The notes: generated by a model from the letters alone, not told the origin. 64,000 nucleotides of DNA from Cichorium intybus (GCA_023525715.1 CM042012.1:51670008-51734007), one strand, 5' to 3'; counted from the first letter of the stretch, positions 1 to 12,779 are shown. Made by a program: numbers and translations.

Positions 1-1435
1 AACATGATAAAAATTGTATCATCCTTCCACTTTTCCCAACTCATGTTCCTTTCCTTCGTAAAATAAAACTCAAGAACTAAGCCTAAGAAGCTTTTAAACG
101 AAAATCACTTTATATCAATGATTAGGGTTTCATGAAATGTGGAATTTTTCGCATAGTCAGTTATTACGTGAAAGGTAAATTTTTTTTTCTATAAAGAGAA
201 GAAAATCATGATATAACGAAGGAAACTATAAACATGCACGTGCATACGACTAGAATTCGTGTCCCACAATGCTATCTTCTTTTATAAAATAAATTAAACG
301 AATATCCGCGTATAGCGCCAAAAAAAAACTATTCAGTACTGAACAAAACTAAAATACGACAGTAATTAGAAAAATACATCAATGTCGACAATACGTAATT
401 TTAGAGTCAAATAACTTTAATTGTTGAAAATTAAATAATTAATTAATTTTGTAATGATTATATTAAATAATATTACAACTAATTAAAGTAATATGGATCT
501 ATTTTGGATCCACTTTTGAATCCAAAATTTAAGTAATAAGGATCCATTGTATGGAAAAATACAATATGGATAAATATGGACCTTTGAATTCAAAAGTTTC
601 AATACGGATAAATATAGAATTGATGGAGTTAAACTTGAATCATCTTTTGGATTCCAAAATTTCAATGTGGATCTACTTGTGGGTTCATGACTTGTTCAAC
701 ATACCCTTCAGTAAGGCATAGTCTCTGTAACGGAAAAAAGGTAGGACCAAAGTTAGCTGACCATTTATGTAAGTTAATCTTATATATCTTAATAAATAAA
801 TATTTTGAGTGAAATTTATTATGTGTGTTAGGAACATCGAAGGCATATTATCCAGAAACTTTCAAGTTGTCCATTTTCTTTAGCGGTGATGGTGTCAAGC
901 TGATCGACACCAAAAGCAATACAGCACATTGTTAAACCATAGACTATTAGGGCTAGGCGGTTGAGCTCCGTGAAGAGAAAACTCTAATTGTTGATTTTCC
1001 GGCTGTATGTAGTTAATCCCGTCATTGCACTTAAGTGGACTAAGATGCAGAAGACAATGTAATATGATCAAGATGCAATGTTGTTAAAGTTAGGAGGTCT
1101 CAAGTTGGTGACACTATAAAGATAGAAGATGCACAAAGAGCTTCACTCAAAAGTGAGATGTTTACAAAACCAATAACTAAAGATAGAAAGAAAGAATCTA
1201 AAGTCACATGTAACAACTTGTATAACATGTTGATGCCATAGCAATTAGTATCATTATTAAAAGGTATTTGCAAAATCATTACAAAATATGAAAAGATATG
1301 AGAGTTTCAAAACAATGTGGTGCTTAGAAATATGTTTATTTTATAATAGACTGGCGAATGTCCGCACATTGCATATAATACAACTACGTAATTAAAATAT
1401 TTATAAATATATATTACTAAAGGTAACTAGTTATT
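1..1435. other. AT-rich flank without an intact gene
   Basis: No convincing coding region is visible apart from a possible copia remnant (listed separately). Between about 484 and 690 the words GGATCCA, TGGATC and TTGAATCCAAAA recur in both orientations, which looks like a decayed inverted or scrambled repeat. The rest is simple AT-rich sequence. Confidence 0.5.
1098..1241 (+). pseudogene. Possible copia polyprotein C-terminal remnant
   Basis: This is a 47-codon open stretch ending in TAG. It contains MFTKPITKDR, which resembles the (A)DMFTKP motif near the C-terminus of the copia RNase H domain. Upstream bases 830-1097 hold no continuous frame. The match is one short motif, so this could be chance. 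Confidence 0.3.
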
Positions 1436-2033
1436 GAGAAAATTACATGAATAATCCATGTGCTTTGGGGTAACTTGCATGCTTGGTCCCCAACTCTTTT
1501 TTTAACTCGGACAGTCCATATCATTTGGTTTTGTTGTGTCTTTGGTCCTTACCAAATGTAGAAAGACAATTATACCATTAATTTCTTTTTTAGTTTTTTT
1601 AATGTTTGTTATTTTTTGAATTCAGAAAAGGAAAAAGAACAATCCCTCAATCATTGTCCCTATTTAAACAACATTGATACACTCTCTCCCTCCCTTCCCC
1701 CCCCCCCCCCCCCCCTCTCTTTACAAAATAGAACCCATTATGTTCTTCACACTCTTGTCACCATTCTTCACACATTCGCCCAAAACAACAGACTTCGTCT
1801 CTGGTGACAACTAGAAAACCCTAGCTCTAGAGTTGACTACGGAAGACAAAAGTTTCTGTAGGTTAAAATAAAAAATGTTTGGTGCTCCAAAATCAAGTTT
1901 CCGTAGGTTTTGGGTCTTTGGATTTTGATGAGGAAATTCCCGACCTGGTAACACAAGGTAACGCACACGAAGCAAGCGAAGAAAACCGGTATGAATCCTA
2001 TTAAAGAGAGAGAGAAAGAGAGAGAGTGAGTGA

Positions 2034-2089
<56 letters not shown>

Positions 2090-3495
2090 ATATTTATTAG
2101 ACAAAACTGCTAAATTAGTCTTTGTGGTTTGTCAAAAACTGTGGATGGGGTCCAAAAAGTTTCAAAGTTGCATAGGACGTCCAAAATCAGGAATTTTCCG
2201 TGGTTTTGGTCCTTAAGAGATTTGAAAAGACCGTTTTGCCCTGTTAATTTATTGTTCCATTTTAATATATTTTGATTAAAAACCCACCCACTTCCCCCTT
2301 CCACCACAGGTATCCCTCTCTTTCTCTCCAACTTTTCTTCCATATGGATCCTTAGAACTCTCCTGATCTCTCCATCTTCTCTATGGTTTCACCGGAGCAT
2401 CATCAATTTGTCCATCTTCTTTGTGGTTTACTGATGTTTCAATTTTGAAAACAATCAAACATATGGTCCACCCCATCTTGATGTCTGCTCGCCAAATCAC
2501 AACTCAAACAACACCTCTTCTCAATTTCTTTTTTCCCTTTTTTCCATTGCTTTCCATCTCGATCCCTAAATCCAGACAAAACCTAGAAATTGAAAAAGCC
2601 GATTGTAAGGGTCTGCCCAATTAGACCCTACCGTTTGAAACATACACACATACACACACTTATACACACCCCGACAAATCGACTTGGAATCCCTCCAGAC
2701 ATAAGGCACCAGAGGGGTGATGATGAATTCCTAACAAAACCCAATAAATCCTTATGCTCTTCTTTCTTGCTTTCCCTCCTCAAAGAAATACTCTTGACCG
2801 CAATCCATGTTAACTCCTTTGTCGCCTTTTAGAAATTTATGGGTGGGTGTTCCCGAAACATTAATCGGTAATGATAACTTTTGTACTTGTCGTTTTCTTC
2901 TCTAATGATATAAACTACAATTTCTTCTCTCGTACTTCTCTTTCTATTTCTTCTTCTGTCTCCCTATCTTCAAAGAAGCCTGCATATGGATCTGGTTTTG
3001 TTAGAACGAAGATCAAGAGGGAGAAGTGGGATTTGGTTTTCATTTGCTTTCTGTTTTCTTTTAGTACGGGATCTATTGATGAAATCGACTTTAGACTCGA
3101 TTTTTAAGGTGGGATTTGGATTTTTTTTCTTGATGCTTTATTGAGTTTAGATGATGATAGCAATCAGTTTCGTAATAAGTTTAATAAAGCATTTAATGTT
3201 TCAAATGGTCTGGTGTGTTGACGATTTGTTGATCATCATGGATTTGGGGAAGTATGCAATTAAGGCAGAGAGGAAGCGATGAATGAGATTTGTGGATTAG
3301 TGGTAGATGGTGAATGATGTGCAATTTGGTAAAAAATGCAACCGTGGATTGGTGGGGGAAGAACGGTGCAAGAGGTGGTTTAGGGACCAAAAGCATAACA
3401 AAATTTAGCATTAGGGACTGCCTGAGGTTATTAAAAGTTACGGACCAAGAGCGCAAGTTACCTCAAACCACAAGGACCATTCGTGTAATTTTCTC
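1436..3495. mobile_element. Mutator-like element with ~110 bp terminal inverted repeats
   Basis: The left end (GAGAAAATTACATGAATAAT, then GGTAACTTGC and CTTGGTCC) is repeated in inverted orientation at 3380-3495 as the complement of GAGAAAATTACACGAATGGT, GGTAACTTGC and CTTGGTCC. Similarity runs for roughly 110 bp with scattered changes. Nine-base flanks CTAGTTATT (1427-1435) and TTAGTTTTT (3496-3504) match at 7 of 9 positions, as expected for an old Mutator insertion. No transposase is present. The interior holds poly-C (1697-1715), an AG microsatellite and two diverged direct copies of a segment at about 1848-1935 and 2140-2235 (each with CCAAAATCA followed by TTTCCGT). Some interior sequence may be captured host DNA, but I recognise no gene. 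Confidence 0.75.
2005..2088. repeat. (AG)n microsatellite
   Basis: About 84 bp of AG dinucleotides with a few GTGAGT interruptions near the left side. It lies inside the Mutator-like element. Serine-leucine ORFs read through it on the minus strand and are artefacts. Confidence 0.95.
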
Positions 3496-3504
3496 TTAGT
3501 TTTT

Positions 3505-4058
3505 GTTATTAACTTTGAAATAATAATTTTTTCTTCTAAGTTAATGTAAACCATTATGAATATTTTAAATTATATGATAATATAGACATCTATTAAAACT
3601 ATTTAATCTAAACCATTTGTACTCATATGTTGCACGTGAAAAAAAATATTTTGTGTTATTTTAACTATATGTATGATTAATTAATGAAGATGAACATGTA
3701 GTAAACAATGTCATCCAAATGACCTATATTACCGAGTTGCACTATCAATTAAAATATAAAGTAAATTACAATTTTGGTCCCTGTGGTTGACCCAAAATTG
3801 CGATTATAGTCATCGTTTTCATTTTTCACTCCCGTGGTCCTGTACTGAGCTTTTGGTTACACATATCGTCCCTCTTGAGGTTACCGTCCAAGATTGTTGT
3901 GTTAAGCTTCATGTGTTCGTCTCACGTGAGGGCATATTCGACTTTTCATTCACTGCCACCCAACTGAATATTAAAGAGTTCAAAATCTACTTCACTTCCA
4001 GTTCCAGTCGATCTCATTTTGCAACCAGAGAGAAACAGTTGAAACTAAAAGTTCAAAA
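3505..4058. other. Non-coding spacer with a transposon-end-like segment
   Basis: AT-rich sequence. From about 3770 the text TTTTGGTCCCTGTGGTTGA is typical of Mutator-type terminal regions in plants, suggesting that the following GRF gene sits in a second element. I could not find the opposite end, so no element is called. Confidence 0.4.
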
Positions 4059-4352
4059 ATGGTTGTTTGTAATCGCAGGAACCAAGCGACAATCGCAACA
4101 TCATGGACCAATAGAAACCCTGGTAGAAGATTTTGGCGGTGCAGTAGATGCGGGTTCGTTGGGTGGTCCAATCCGCCTATGTGTCGGAGGGCGATGGTGA
4201 TCATTCCTGGTCTCATGCTAGCCAGGCGAATGATGCTTGAAGTTATCGCACGACTCGAAGCAGAGATTGAAAATGCAGGTCGGTATAAAATATGGTTGGT
4301 TGTATCCTGGATATTCTTCATCGTCCTCACCATGTTCTTGATGTTTGAGTAA
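4059..4352 (+). CDS. Small GRF-type zinc-finger protein, probably transposon-borne
   Basis: A 97-residue protein. Residues 9-46 contain TSWTNRNPGRRFWRCSRCG, then F-x-GW-x-(N/D)PPMC and RAMVIIPGL. This is the plant version of the GRF zinc finger (zf-GRF), a nucleic-acid-binding fold. A hydrophobic segment at about residues 78-96 (LVVSWIFFIVLTMFLMF) predicts one C-terminal membrane anchor, common in this group of about 100-residue plant proteins. The first metal pair, usually C-x-C, reads CNR here, so one cysteine appears lost and the finger may not fold. The chosen ATG gives the usual MVVC start. Such genes are often multicopy and associated with Mutator-like elements, which fits the transposon-end-like sequence upstream. 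Function is unknown and expression cannot be judged. Confidence 0.7.
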   Translation: MVVCNRRNQATIATSWTNRNPGRRFWRCSRCGFVGWSNPPMCRRAMVIIPGLMLARRMMLEVIARLEAEIENAGRYKIWLVVSWIFFIVLTMFLMFE

Positions 4353-4522
4353 GCATGTTGTTTTTCCGATGGGGATGGTTTTTGGGGGTTAACGATAGGT
4401 ATTAGGGTTTTTGGTATTTGGTGGGTTTGGTACGTAATGTGTGTTTCATATGTAATGTGGGTTTTAAGTTACTTGTTTAGCCTAGCCAAATGTATGGTTT
4501 TGTAGTATGGTTTTGTAAATCG
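4353..4522. other. 3' flank of GRF gene
   Basis: GT-rich non-coding sequence between the GRF stop codon and the copia-1 LTR. Nothing else is recognised. Bases 4518-4522 (AATCG) are the left target duplication of copia-1, matching AATCA at 15164-15168 except for a G-to-A change at a CpG. Confidence 0.6.
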
Positions 4523-5217
4523 TGAAAGGTTTTTCCGCAACCATGAACTAAATAACCTAAGTTCACATGCAACCTAGAAAAGATCTATGTTTTCTTACTT
4601 TGAACATGTAACTAATTCCTAAAGGCCAAACAAAAATTAACTAAAAAAAAATAAATCAGAAAAACTAACCTTTAGTTTTAATCTTGAAGCTAAGCAGCAC
4701 AAGTGTCCTGCCTCAAATGAGATCACACCCAGGGAGCCAGAGGGTGGACGAAGATTCCAGAGAGAATTTTAGAATCAGCCCCAATAATGAGGCCTAGGGT
4801 TCCCTATTTATAGGGAAACAAGAAACCCTAGCCGTCTGCCATTTTCCGGATTATACGTACGCGCGTCGCGGCCTTTACATTGGCACGCCGCGCGCCGCAA
4901 TTCAACTATTGAATTTGTACGACTTTAATCCTTGACTTCCTGATTAATCTAATTAATGCCACAGAAATTAATCTAATTAATTCTTGATTAATTATTAATC
5001 AATTAATATAGTTTCTAATTAATATATTATCACTTTAATATATTAACAAACCATATCTTTTATTTCTATTGATTTATTAATCCCATAATAAACCAACCTT
5101 TCTCTCTACCGAACTTTCTACCAAACCTCCAGCTATGAGGGCAACCCAAATGGACTTTGCTTCTATTAATTAGGTAAATACAAATTATAAGTCATGGCTT
5201 AGACACCTAATCCAACA
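4523..5217 (-). repeat. Copia-1 3' LTR
   Basis: 695 bp starting TGAAAGG and ending CCAACA in plus-strand reading. In the sense (minus) orientation it starts TGTTGGATTAGG. A TATA-like CTATTTATAG lies near 4803 on the plus strand. About 50 bp upstream of it in the sense direction is a GC-rich cluster (CGCGTCGCG at 4862-4870, GCCGCGCGC at 4887-4895). Confidence 0.9.
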
Positions 5218-6300
5218 GTCTCACACTTGGATACGTCTATGACTATAATTACCAATTAAACCTCTAATTAATCAGCAAACTGTAGCTTCCTAGAAACTGC
5301 TGCCGAACTCTGACCTAGTCAGTTCTGTCCATAGATAAGTGATCAGATGATCCTCCGTCCAACAAGATATTTTTAGACATGAGACATGGATTGAGATCAA
5401 TCTGTGTCTGACACTGTTTCCCGATTTCCGATTTTGCTTATGACTATCAGACTTCCAATTGAACGCATCAATTCAGTCCTGGCTGGCCAGCACTTCAGTC
5501 AACTTCAAAATCATCGAGTGGCCAACAGATATCTGTTTTCCCGTCTGGGTCAAGGGACGAATAAGCTTCGACTAATATGTTATATCTTTTACCCGACAAA
5601 TCACTCACAACAGCACGTTTTATAACACCGAGTTACCGATGCGTTTTCGTACTATCAATGAACAACCGCCTTGCAAATTATAACTCATATCTCTCCACTT
5701 TAAGACCATAAGATATTATCGTCTCAACATTGCTCGTGATATAATCCATGAAGCAATCCATTGAGCGCGGGTTTATCCAATACTCAAATCTCCATTTCCA
5801 AGTACTCATGAACGTTGCAGCAATCTTATTGCTATGTCTAACTCCTTAGACAATCTACAAACCAATTCATGACAGTCTTCCTTCATACTTACTCCCTAAG
5901 AGTATGAACGACTGTGGATATTTGAATAATCCAATTATTCAGGAAGTAAAACATGCAAAAGTGAAACATAAAATCTGACTGGCAGCTACTCCTGCTTATT
6001 ACCAAGTCTCCACGAGGTAATCACCAAGTCGGATTTATCATAACTATTATCGGTTTCTTATTTTCTTTTAAACTTTCAATTCAAGCCTTTTATATCTATA
6101 TCTATGACCTTTTCACTCTTTCTATGTATCCAAGTGTCTAACACTTATACACTTTATTGTATATGATCCTATCGAATACTCTTCCGATGATATCTCAATT
6201 TGTCATTCTGACATTCTCTCTCACAACTCCATTCTGGTGATGTGTACCGTGACTGCCCATGGTTCTCGGGTCTTTAGTCTACATGACTACACCCTAAGAC

Positions 6301-6362
6301 AATTTCGAGGTGTCAAAATATGCCGGTGAACCACACGCGCTCCATCAGAAACCAACGAAATT
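6301..6362 (-). other. Copia stem-loop, copy a (degenerate)
   Basis: The 22-base conserved core occupies 6321-6342 (TGCCGGTGAAC, then CACACGCGCTC). The inner 6-bp stem seen in other copies is not formed, but outer arms AATTTCG (6301-6307) and CGAAATT (6356-6362) pair perfectly. Confidence 0.55.
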
Positions 6363-7294
6363 CTTTAACCATGAAGTCCTACAGCACCACGTTCTGGTGT
6401 AAACAATTACCGATTTGAAAACCCTTTCAAATCAATCACCCTAATCATTTCCCAATGATTTCTCACGTCTGTTCAAATAATCCATTCAGTATTCTCAGCC
6501 AGGCAATATCCTGAATCTAACTTACAATGCTCTAAGCATTAAGTCATCAGGATATGTTCATAACACTTCTGATTTGTTCAAGAGGCTCGAGGAACACAAT
6601 GTAATCTCACTCCAAGCCCTTTCGGAATCCTAAGATTACCAATAATCCTTGTGTCATGATTTTCGGAAACCATTTCTTTTCGGGGACTCTTTCTTATGCA
6701 TCTTGAATCCCATCAAGATCATATTCTCAACGGCTAAGTCAATACTGTCAGTCTCATCTATCTGATAGATGTCTACGAACTACGTGAGTATGCTGCACCT
6801 TCTTTGTTTCTTTCATGCCAATTCATTACACTTTGCAATGACATGAAACTCTATTCCTGGGTTATGCATCTTGAATCTCATCAAGATCACATTGGCAGAA
6901 TTCTGATCTATCTAATAGATATCCACAACCACCTAAGTATGTTGTATCTCTTAAAGTCTTTTATAGCGAATCGTTTCTTAACACCAAGTCATTACACTTT
7001 GTAATGATAAGAGACGTTTCCTAGAACCAATATGTAACCCACATACAATGATAGTAGATAACAACAATACTCCCACTGGCTTTGACACCGTTATATGACT
7101 CTTTCAGACTATTCACAAAATCCAGAACTTATGGCACATTTTGCGAAACCGAAATCCAAACCTTTCCGACATATTAAAGGAAATTTTTGAGGCTATTCAC
7201 AAAATCCAAACCTTTTGGTCTATTTTGAGAATCCGAATATCCTTTCTTGCGAGATGCCCATGGGATGAATCCCGGGGCCATGTACCTTTTGTAA

Positions 7295-7369
7295 TGGCAT
7301 GCTCTATGTCAGTCCCTATTAGTGTGCCGGTAAACCACACACGCTCCACTAACGACTCACTCTATGCCA
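7295..7369 (-). other. Copia stem-loop, copy b
   Basis: Inner stem TTAGTG (7319-7324) with CACTAA (7347-7352) closes a 22-base loop (TGCCGGTAAAC, then CACACACGCTC). Outer arms TGGCAT (7295-7300) and ATGCCA (7364-7369) also pair. Confidence 0.7.
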
Positions 7370-8900
7370 CGCAGAATCCTCTCGGATTACATCTTCTATT
7401 GAGAGTGCTTCTCTCAGAATCAATTGCTTGACTCCAAGTGATGACTCATTCAACCAGATGTTCTGTAAGTACATTTCTATGTTCCCTTCTTTTGATGATT
7501 CAATTACTCCCACTGGTTCCTAGACCAGTTGTAAAGATCAATCAAACTGTCACATAGACTGTGTCTCGCTCTAAGGTTCTCTTATTTGGCAGCAACCGGG
7601 CTCACCAATGCTTCCAGTAGTCGGATTACTTATCCGTACCATCTTTAGTGTTTTACCACTACTCGGTATATCACCCAGATCATAACTCTTTATGAAGGTG
7701 ACAATAACTACTAGTCAAGCGAAGAGAGGGTATGTCAGGTTTAACAGGAATTCAATTCCTGGTCAAGGCCCAGTGGTGACTAAAAGGTTCTTTCACTTGG
7801 CTAAACCCTGAACTCATTCAGGATTATTCTTACTCCCACTGTTTCCTTAGAACTTGAGTTCTTTCTAAAAGTACTCTTCTTTCAAAGGATAACCAGAGTG
7901 GCTAATGAAACGACATTGCTGATCAGTTTCAGGCTTGTCATGAGATTCAGACGAATGCTACATGACCCTGGACTTTCTATGTACTAGTGGGACGATCCCA
8001 ACTTTACATTTCAGACAGTGTCAACATAACCTACTTGGTCTAAGATGTGGTCGGAATATGGCTTCTGCGGTCTGACTGGTTGAATATTCAATTCATTGAA
8101 ATATTAGTCGGAAATGTATCTTATACATCGAGGATCAAAACTATTTCGATCAATGCTCCATCATCTTCCTAAGACACATTATAACCATTAGTGTTCTTGG
8201 AAGAGGATAAACTGTGAAACATTTTCTCAGTCTATGTAGTCATTCAGGTTCTGTTGATCTTATACTTCCTTTGAAATCCTTGAACACTTCAAGGTTCCAA
8301 TCAATCACTTATTCCGATAAGCGAAGCCATATTTGTCAAACTATTTGGCAAATATTTTGAAGCATAACTAATCATGTTCTGTTCGAAGATTCGAGCAATA
8401 CACAGTAACTTATGTGTCTGTCGCTCAAAATCTTAATACCTTTACATCTCCATGTAAATTTATGACTTTGTTAATATTGTTCAAGACATGCAATCATCAC
8501 CTGACTCCAAGTCAACTGATTCCAAAATCCTGTCCATTGGATCTTTGGGTGATTCCTTTCTTGCCACAATTAATTTTATTAAGCACTCAATTCATCATGT
8601 GACTCTAAGTCAAATGATTCCAAAGTCCTGTCCAACTGGACCTTTGGTTGAAGTGATTCTCATAAAATTCACTTTAACAATCATAAAGAACACAATTTAT
8701 AAGTCCAATCCCATTGGATGTATCAACATTCAAGTTATTACTATTTACGTCATCAACACATTCACACAACATTTCGAGGACAATTAAAACAATCAAGTTT
8801 CAAAAATATTTCATTAAACCAGAATTATCCTCAGAACAATGTACTATGCGAATCCATGTCGTATGTATCTATAAACTAATAACAAGAACAAATATCTAGC

Positions 8901-9152
8901 TTAACTCGAAAACCGCACGAGCTCCAGATCCAATCTGAATATGCTCCTGTGTGACACCATCCCGCATCTTCCAGAGTTCGTGCATACAGAGCAAATGTGT
9001 GAAACACATCCTGTATCAAGGAAATGAGGATCAGGTGTTCTGAATTCTAAGATATTTATGAGTTTGCCAAACGGTTTGGCTTTGGAGCATTTTTCCAATC
9101 TTTCCGTGACTGTGTCCCACCTTATGGATTCCCAGTTTGAAACATCGAACAA
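8901..9152 (-). pseudogene. Copia protease remnant of copia-1
   Basis: An 83-codon open stretch containing FLDTGCVSHIC, the copia aspartic-protease signature (DTG followed by xxHIC). The rest of the domain is frame-broken. It aligns in position with the protease of copia-2 at 51825-52085. Confidence 0.6.
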
Positions 9153-9576
9153 TCAGTCCAGACGATCTGGATCATTTCTTGATCCACCTTAATACTGGAC
9201 TCAATCCTGAAGCAGCTGAATTAATGGAACTATGCTTCTCCATGAACGACTCATACAGAGTCGACATTGAATGCACTTCCACGATTGTCTTATCCGGTTA
9301 CCCTTTATGTTCATCTGGATGAACAGATCAGCGAGTTGAGCTAATGCTTAACTCCCGATCACAAAGGGAAACCAGTTTTATACTGTTCGCCTATGTATCC
9401 CTCAATCTCGAGAATACGCAAACTGGTGCTACTTCCTTCTAGCTTGCAACTTCAAGCTCTTTGAAGATCCTAGTTCGTTCCCTTTATTCAACCAGTTCAC
9501 GGAACCTTTCCTGAACTAGCTGTGCTAACTTATCAGACCCCAGGAATTCTAAATCCCTGCGGAACTCGGGGTTAGT

Positions 9577-12500
9577 TGTAACGACCCAAAAATCGTGAAT
9601 TTATATTCGAGAAAATATATAAGGAAAAGATTAAAACATTCTGGAAGTTTTAAAATAATTTATTTGGAAATGTGGTAAAATACCAAAAGTTTGGAAAAAG
9701 ATGATGAGAAAGGGCAAAATGGTCATTTGACATCCAAATGACTTTTAAGTAAGGAAAATATGATTTTTTTTGGAGCTAATATATAATGAAATAAAATTTT
9801 TACACCAAATAATGGTGATAAGTATTTGAAAGTTAATTCTAGTAAAAGAGGGTAATTTGGTCATTTTACCATAAAGGGGTAATTTGATCATTTGCCCATG
9901 AATGAGATTTATTATGAAATTATATTTTTAGTTTTTGGACTAAAAATGTAAGAAACTACGTTATATGTAATAAAATTTGATTGTGGTGGCCAAAGTCCAA
10001 GAAATGGAAGTCCAGGGACTGAAATGTCATAAAGCCAAAGTTGGAAAAATATATAAATGAAAAATTATGTCATAATCTTCATAAAACCCAGAAATATCTT
10101 CTGGGAAATTCTCTCAAGAACCGTGAATGATCTTTCAAGAAGAGGAGCAAGATCAAGATGGAAAAACTAGAGATTTACACTTGGAATTTTGTGATTTCAA
10201 ACTTCATAAGGTAACTATGTTGTATAATTCATAGAAAAATAATACGATGTCCAAATTAGGTGATTCCAGTGCCCATGGTTTCGTCTCGATGTCTTCTTCA
10301 GTCCATCAGTTGGGGTTCAGACCTCATTCAGTCGTTTTCTAGGGTTTTGAACCCGATTTTCATGAGTATGATTTCTGTGTCCAATTGTGTTGTGAAATTC
10401 TTGTAAAATCGTGTGTTCACTGGATTGTTCTGAAATTTTGTGTGGAGAAGAACCTCGTCATGAGCCATACTCGACCAAAAGGAATTTACCCAGTTCATTG
10501 TTTTGGTTTGGATTTTGGTGTGTGCAACCCGACCTCCACAGATTGGCTGCTGCACACCTAGGTCAACTTGTGGGATTTTTATTTCCCAAATGGTATATAG
10601 TTTAGGTCTGAAATTTTGAGGGAAATTCCATCCTCATGTCTAATGTGTTACATCCAGAGGGCTTGATCCAATTCCATTAGGAAGCTAGGGTTCCAATGCC
10701 TTCTCTTTGACTGAACCAGAATTGTAGCTGTGCACATTGTCCTTGTTGCACGATTTTTAATTCTCAGTTGGCTTATGCTTTGAGTTTGATTTTTGGATGA
10801 GAGATTTATCTACATGTCTAGTGCAACTCATCCAAAAGGCTTGACTTATTTCCTTTCAGAAGTCAGGTTGTTGGACAAATCTTGTCAACCTATGCTGTGT
10901 TGTGACAGAAATGTTGCTGCCCATTTCCTTCATATTGTATGATTTTTAATTCTTAATTGGTTTGTCTTTTGGGTCTGAATTTCGGAGGGTGGTCTCTTAG
11001 TTATATCTAGTATGCCTGTGTAAGAGGGTTTCCCTTGATTCCATTCCCAAGTGGAATGGAATTGGTGATTCATCCGTTAATCCAGATTTGTGACAGATTG
11101 CACTGTCAATCTTGTTACTTATTTTCTAAGGTCTTAGAGTGTGATTCAAGTCTCGGTACCTTCTCGAGACTTGTTATGTATTGTGTCTACTTTCCAGAAT
11201 GTTTGAGTTTGTGCCATTCGGGTTTCTGAGTTGGGAGTTATGGTCAATTCTTTGACCATAACTCTTAGATGTCAAAATCTAAAAATAAGTTAATAATGTA
11301 ATATTAATCTATTACGATGTAGATTAAGAGGTCTTTAATTGTTACTAAGGCCTAGCTTGTATTAACTAGAATGTTAAATGAACTCCTTAGGTATTAAGGA
11401 GTAAAGTTGAAGGAAAGGAAAACACAACGGGAAGAAGTGATTCTAGTTAGACTTCTCTAACTAGATAAGGTGAGTACATGTAGTATTTTCACCCATTCTG
11501 GGGTACATGGCAAGTAAGTATTTTCAAGATTTCTTATAAAATCTTATATGTGAAATTATATGCAAGAGTTTTATTTCTAACTTGTTTGTGAAGGTATAAT
11601 GCTATAATTGAAGCTATGTTTTGAACTATAAGTCAAATTAAGTGAAAGTATATATTGGCCTATGAGTCAATTGAGTGAAAGTATGTTGATCTATGAACCA
11701 ATTATGTGAAAGTATATTTCGATTACAAGTTATATATGTTTTCAAATATGAATGGCATATAGCCACAAGATGATTAAGAAGTATGTTTTGGTTACAAACT
11801 GTATATGTTTTCAAGTATGAATGGCATATAGTCATAAGATGTTGGAAAGTATGATTTGGTATAAAGCTTAGAATGTTATAAAAACATATTTTACATATGT
11901 GATGAAAGTTATAAATTTGGCATCTAGCCATAAAGACAGAAAATAATGAAGTTTGGCACTTAGCCACAAGTTATATGTATGTAAGTAATGTTCAAGCAAG
12001 CAGAAAATGTTTTGTATGACTGGTAATTGTAGCAAGCAGCGTTAGTAAGGAAACTATGTTCCAACCTTCCCGGGTTAGGTAAGGGGTCTACTGGGGAAAA
12101 ATCCCCATCGCGAAGTAGATTGCCTCAGCACTTCTATGGTGAGGATTGATCCGTTCTTTCTAGCCATAGAGACTTGGGGTATCACTTATGGTGATTAAAG
12201 CCCTAAGTATAAAAATCCAGCAAGCTTATAAAACCAGTCAAAGAAAGTAAGAAAGAAGCTATTTTTGTAAAGTATATTATGAAGTGATTTTGAAAAGTAA
12301 AGAGTTATAGTATATTACTACTATAAAGTTTTGAAAGATGCTATTTTTCCAAAGTATGTTATGAAATGATTTAGAGAAGAAAAGGGTTATAGTATGTTAT
12401 TACTATAAAGTTTTGACAGAAGTTTTATGTTATAAATTTACAAAAAGTTGGAAAAAGAAGTTAAAGGTTTGAGTCTAAAACTCATGTAACTCACGAGACA

Positions 12501-12779
12501 TTATTGTCTTACGTATTCTATTTTTATGCCATGTATTCCAGGTTAAGATGACATGCTATAATTGGATGAAGTTTAGCTGGAGTGGAGCTCGAATTAGCTC
12601 CTACCTTGGACTCAAGGTTTAATCCTTTCTTGCTTACTATGGTTAGTTTTGGTATGGATTTGTAACACCCACTGTTTTTGAACATGTAAATTAACGGTTT
12701 TTGATAACCCGTATTTTTGTATTCCTGTATTTATACGAAAAACCATAGTATTTAAAAACAGTAGAAATGGGGTGTCACA
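9577..12779 (+). mobile_element. 3.2 kb solo LTR of a Ty3-type element nested in copia-1
   Basis: Begins TGTAACGACCC and ends GGGGTGTCACA. Flanks TTAGT (9572-9576) and TTAAT (12780-12784) match at 4 of 5 bases, consistent with a target duplication. No coding region, primer site or polypurine tract is inside, so a solo LTR is the simplest reading. The TGTAACG...GTCACA/GTTACA ends resemble the LTR at 47294-48666 and chromovirus-type (Tekay-like) LTRs of Asteraceae. The last 119 bp (12661-12779) fold back on themselves: TGTAACACCC pairs with GGGTGTCACA and ACTGTTTTT with AAAAACAGT. Bases 11640-11970 contain repeated words such as GGCATATAG and CCACAAG/CATAAG. Confidence 0.65.

Larger units (their letters stand above)
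5218..9576 (-). pseudogene. Copia-1 decayed pol and 3' non-coding region
   Basis: No frame longer than about 100 codons makes sense here. Traces of integrase are readable on the minus strand near 8250-8350 (YRNK followed by FKDF-like text, matching the corresponding segment of copia-2). Bases 5218-8000 match the non-coding 3' region downstream of pol in copia-2. Two stem-loop copies (6301-6362, 7295-7369) lie here. Confidence 0.6.

Noticed and set aside
1811..2104. Ser-Leu repeat ORFs on the minus strand
   Set aside because: They read through the (AG)n microsatellite and have no other coding signal.
3787..4200. 137-codon ORF overlapping the GRF gene
   Set aside because: Different frame; the GRF motif in the 4059-4352 frame is decisive, and the left part is transposon-end-like.
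3770..4520. A complete Mutator element around the GRF gene
   Set aside because: The left end-like phrase has no inverted partner before copia-1, so boundaries cannot be supported.
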